A stretch of 35,024 bases of DNA from Actinomycetota bacterium (GTDB taxonomy: Bacteria > Actinomycetota > Actinomycetes > S36-B12), in the NCBI GenBank assembly GCA_009699465.1, contig WLOE01000005.1:1-35024 (forward strand), given 5' to 3'. The position numbers were made by a program, and so were the translations under genes. Position 1 is the stretch's first letter. Each line of letters begins with the position of its first letter. The notes beneath the pieces are model-generated. The model was not told the DNA's origin, searched no databases, and saw only the letters and a list, made by a program, of their open reading frames with translations. Below are positions 33,153 to 35,024 of the stretch, piece by piece.

Positions 33153-34424
33153 CTACGCGCGTGCTGCCTCGTAACGCTGACGGTATTGCGCCTTTGAGGT
33201 TTCGTTCGTATCGACATCCGTAGCAAGTGCACGCAGGCCACCAACAGTTGCTTGGTCGCGCGGGGTGTGCTTGAACGGATCCCAGTTGAAGAAGTTTGCG
33301 ACATTCTCATGAGTGATCATGTCGATTTCTTTGTCACTGCAGTGTGCAGCTTCAAGTTCCTTCAACAGCAGCTCTGGTGAGTAAGGCCAGGTGCAGTCTG
33401 AGTGTGGATAATCGCATTCCCAACCGATGGTGTGGGTGCCGTAGCGCTCACGGGTGAGCAGTGCAGTTGGCTCCGTGATGAAGCATGCCAGGAAGTTGTC
33501 CTTCCAGACTTCGGTTGGAGTCTTGCCCTTTGGAAGTGAATCAAGGTGGGTCCATGAATGGTTAACCATGTGACGATCCATACGGTCCAGCAGGAATGGA
33601 ATCCAGCCAAGCCCTCCCTCGCTCATTGCGAACTTGATATCAGGAATGCGCTTGAGCACACCGCTGGTGAGCAAGTCTGATGCCGCGATAGTTGACACAA
33701 GTGCGGCCAAGATCACGATGTCATCAGGAAGGGTGACTGGTGGGCGCTTGATCAAGCCGAAGCCGCCACCGATGTGCATTGACGCAACCATGTCGGTGTC
33801 TACGAGTGCCTTGAAGATTGGATCCCAGTATCCGGTCGAGAAGTCCGGCATGCCGACACCGTAAGGGGTTTCTGGCATGGTGATCGAACGGCAACCAACA
33901 CCCTTAGCTGCGAGGCGATTGATTTCCTTGACTGATTCATCAACGTCAAAGAAAGGAATGATGCCCATCGGGATGAAGCGGCCAGGATAGGCGCCAACAA
34001 GTTCATCGAGAAGGTAATCGTTGTATGCCTTGATTGCTACAAGTGACAATTTTTTGTCAGGCAGTGTTGCAAGGTGTGTTCCGGCGAAGCCCGGGAAGGT
34101 TGGGAAGTTCATGCCGGCAAGTACGCCGTTGACATTCATGTCGCGTACGCGCTGATGTATGTCGTAGGTGCCTGGACGCATCTCCGAAATATCGGTTGGA
34201 TCGAAACCCCACTCTTCTTTCGGCCATGACACCACAGCACTGAGGCCCGGGCTTCCCACGGAAACCCCCTGGAACATCCAGGCATCAACATCTGGGTTGT
34301 CTGGGTGCTTCATGAGCTTTGGTGCTTGGTCTTTCATTGACTCAGGGAAATGCTTTGCAAACGTGTCTGGGCCTTCGATGATGTGATCATCGATGCTTAA
34401 GAGCACCATGTCATTGATATTCAT
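33153..34424 (-). CDS. Amidohydrolase 2 family metal-dependent hydrolase/decarboxylase (copy 2 of 3)
   Basis: This is a TIM-barrel protein of 423 residues. The metal-binding Asp12-x-His14 (SIDDHIIEGP) sits at the same position as in copy 1 at 24678. Further blocks are MHIGGG, MSEGGLGWIPFLLDRMD and ECDYPHSDCTWPY with the catalytic aspartate. The frame is open to 34529, but the ATG at 34424 gives the same N-terminal spacing as copy 1 and has a purine-rich GAGAAG site. It is longer than copy 1 by a C-terminal tail of about 40 residues (FKHTPRDQATVGGLRALATDVD), which is shared with the gene to the right. The reaction is unknown; decarboxylation or hydrolysis of a ring- or chain-derived acid is possible. 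Confidence 0.9.
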   Translation of the reverse strand: MNINDMVLLSIDDHIIEGPDTFAKHFPESMKDQAPKLMKHPDNPDVDAWMFQGVSVGSPGLSAVVSWPKEEWGFDPTDISEMRPGTYDIHQRVRDMNVNGVLAGMNFPTFPGFAGTHLATLPDKKLSLVAIKAYNDYLLDELVGAYPGRFIPMGIIPFFDVDESVKEINRLAAKGVGCRSITMPETPYGVGMPDFSTGYWDPIFKALVDTDMVASMHIGGGFGLIKRPPVTLPDDIVILAALVSTIAASDLLTSGVLKRIPDIKFAMSEGGLGWIPFLLDRMDRHMVNHSWTHLDSLPKGKTPTEVWKDNFLACFITEPTALLTRERYGTHTIGWECDYPHSDCTWPYSPELLLKELEAAHCSDKEIDMITHENVANFFNWDPFKHTPRDQATVGGLRALATDVDTNETSKAQYRQRYEAARA

Positions 34425-34565
34425 CTGCTTCTCACTCTCCGATTCCGATGGTTTACGGAAATACTTTCGATATGGAGAATCTGCCGCATTGAGAGTGTTC
34501 ATGCTTAGGGACTTTGGTCCCATCGACAACGTCCTAAGTCACCACTTTTACCAGGGGCCAGTGCG

Positions 34566-34606
34566 CCAAAAAGAAGTCCCGCCGAGCCAGGCTCGACGGG
34601 ACTTCT
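34566..34606 (-). terminator. Terminator after the right-edge amidohydrolase
   Basis: AGAAGTCCCG (34572-34581) pairs with CGGGACTTCT (34597-34606), and an inner CGAGC/GCTCG stem lies inside it. On the minus strand it is followed by a run of T residues. It separates the two tandem amidohydrolase genes. Confidence 0.88.
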
Positions 34607-34621
34607 CTACTGCGATGTGGG

Positions 34622-35024
34622 TTATGCGTGAGTTTCTGCCCAACGACGCTTGTACTCAACCTTTGATGTTTCGCTTACGTCAACATCTGTTGCAAGTGCA
34701 CGAAGTGCACCAACAGTTGCTTGATCGCGTGGGGTGTGCTTGAACGGATCCCAGTCGAAGAAGCGTGCAACATTTTCGTGCGTGATCATGTTGATTTCAG
34801 CATCGCTGCACTTGGCTGCTTCGAGTTCCTTGATCAGAACTTCTGGTGAGTATGGCCACGTTGAATCTGAGTGTGGGTAATCACATTCCCATGAAATTGT
34901 TTCAACACCATAACGATCGCGGGTAATCAAGCCCGTTGGATCAGTGATGAAGCAAGCCATGAAGTTCTTCTTCCACACTTCAGTTGGCGTCATGCCCTTT
35001 GGCATGGTGTCCAAGTGGGTCCAT
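34622..35024 (-). CDS. Amidohydrolase 2 family protein (copy 3 of 3), 5' part outside the window
   Basis: Only the C-terminal ~133 residues are visible; the frame runs through the right edge. The segment matches copy 2 nearly residue for residue: PKGMTPTEVWKKNFMACFITDPTGLITRDRYG, ECDYPHSDSTWPY with the catalytic aspartate, and HENVARFFDWDPFKHTPRDQ. It also has the same C-terminal extension. Thus copies 2 and 3 are a tandem duplication, each followed by its own terminator. The full length, start and promoter cannot be seen. Confidence 0.88.
   Translation of the reverse strand, partial: WTHLDTMPKGMTPTEVWKKNFMACFITDPTGLITRDRYGVETISWECDYPHSDSTWPYSPEVLIKELEAAKCSDAEINMITHENVARFFDWDPFKHTPRDQATVGALRALATDVDVSETSKVEYKRRWAETHA

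Noticed and set aside
34425-34529. Upstream extension of the amidohydrolase frame to 34529
   Set aside because: The 35 extra residues are polar and unlike the family N-terminus. The ATG at 34424 gives the same spacing to the DDH motif as the 24678 copy.
1-35024. CRISPR arrays, tRNA or rRNA genes, insertion sequences and phage genes
   Set aside because: No regularly spaced repeats, no tRNA-like cloverleaf, no transposase or integrase motif and no terminal repeats were seen on either strand.

Overview
The window looks like chromosomal DNA from an actinomycete (Actinomycetota), possibly a small-genome aquatic lineage. The reasons are a luciferase-like F420-type oxidoreductase, a fused LivH-LivM permease, split and fused acyl-CoA dehydrogenases like those of mycobacteria and rhodococci, DUF35/thiolase-like pairs, GTG and TTG starts behind good Shine-Dalgarno sequences, and candidate TAnnnT -10 boxes. 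By eye the base composition is only slightly above 50% G+C. No taxonomic marker is present, so the lineage is not resolved.

Layout. 1-3003: the end of a branched-chain amino acid type ABC importer (fused permease, livG, livF) closed by a strong terminator. 3037-6746: a CaiB-type CoA-transferase followed by two tandem, paralogous MFS transporters. 6835-11263: a DUF2889 protein, a split acyl-CoA dehydrogenase pair and a classical thiolase. 11459-16921: acyl-CoA synthetase, DUF35, thiolase-like protein, 3-hydroxyisobutyrate dehydrogenase-like protein, SDR and Nudix hydrolase. 16918-23095 (minus): a fused double acyl-CoA dehydrogenase, MFS transporter, LLM oxidoreductase, DUF35 and a Cys-containing thiolase. 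23233-24468 (minus): a second CoA-transferase, divergent from an amidohydrolase (24678-25820, plus). 25981-27293: enoyl-CoA hydratase and SRPBCC protein, convergent with a minus operon SDR-DUF35-thiolase-like (27294-29721). 29880-31943: two tandem DUF2889 genes. Then a metallophosphoesterase (minus), a small unrecognised protein (plus) and two tandem amidohydrolases (minus, the second cut by the window edge).

Taken together this is a catabolic island for one or more carboxylic acids handled as CoA thioesters. Uptake would be by the ABC importer and MFS carriers. Activation would be by the synthetase or CoA-transferases, dehydrogenation by heteromeric or fused acyl-CoA dehydrogenases, and hydration by the crotonase. 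Cleavage would be by a thiolase or by DUF35/thiolase-like modules of the kind that act as retro-aldolases in steroid side-chain breakdown. The substrate cannot be read from the sequence. A sterol, terpenoid or branched/alicyclic acid would fit the enzyme set, and no ring-cleaving dioxygenase is visible.

The most unusual aspect is repetition of whole modules: three DUF35/thiolase pairs, three DUF2889 proteins, three amidohydrolases, two CoA-transferases, and both a split and a fused acyl-CoA dehydrogenase with the domains in opposite order. No transcription factor, tRNA, rRNA, CRISPR array or insertion sequence was seen.
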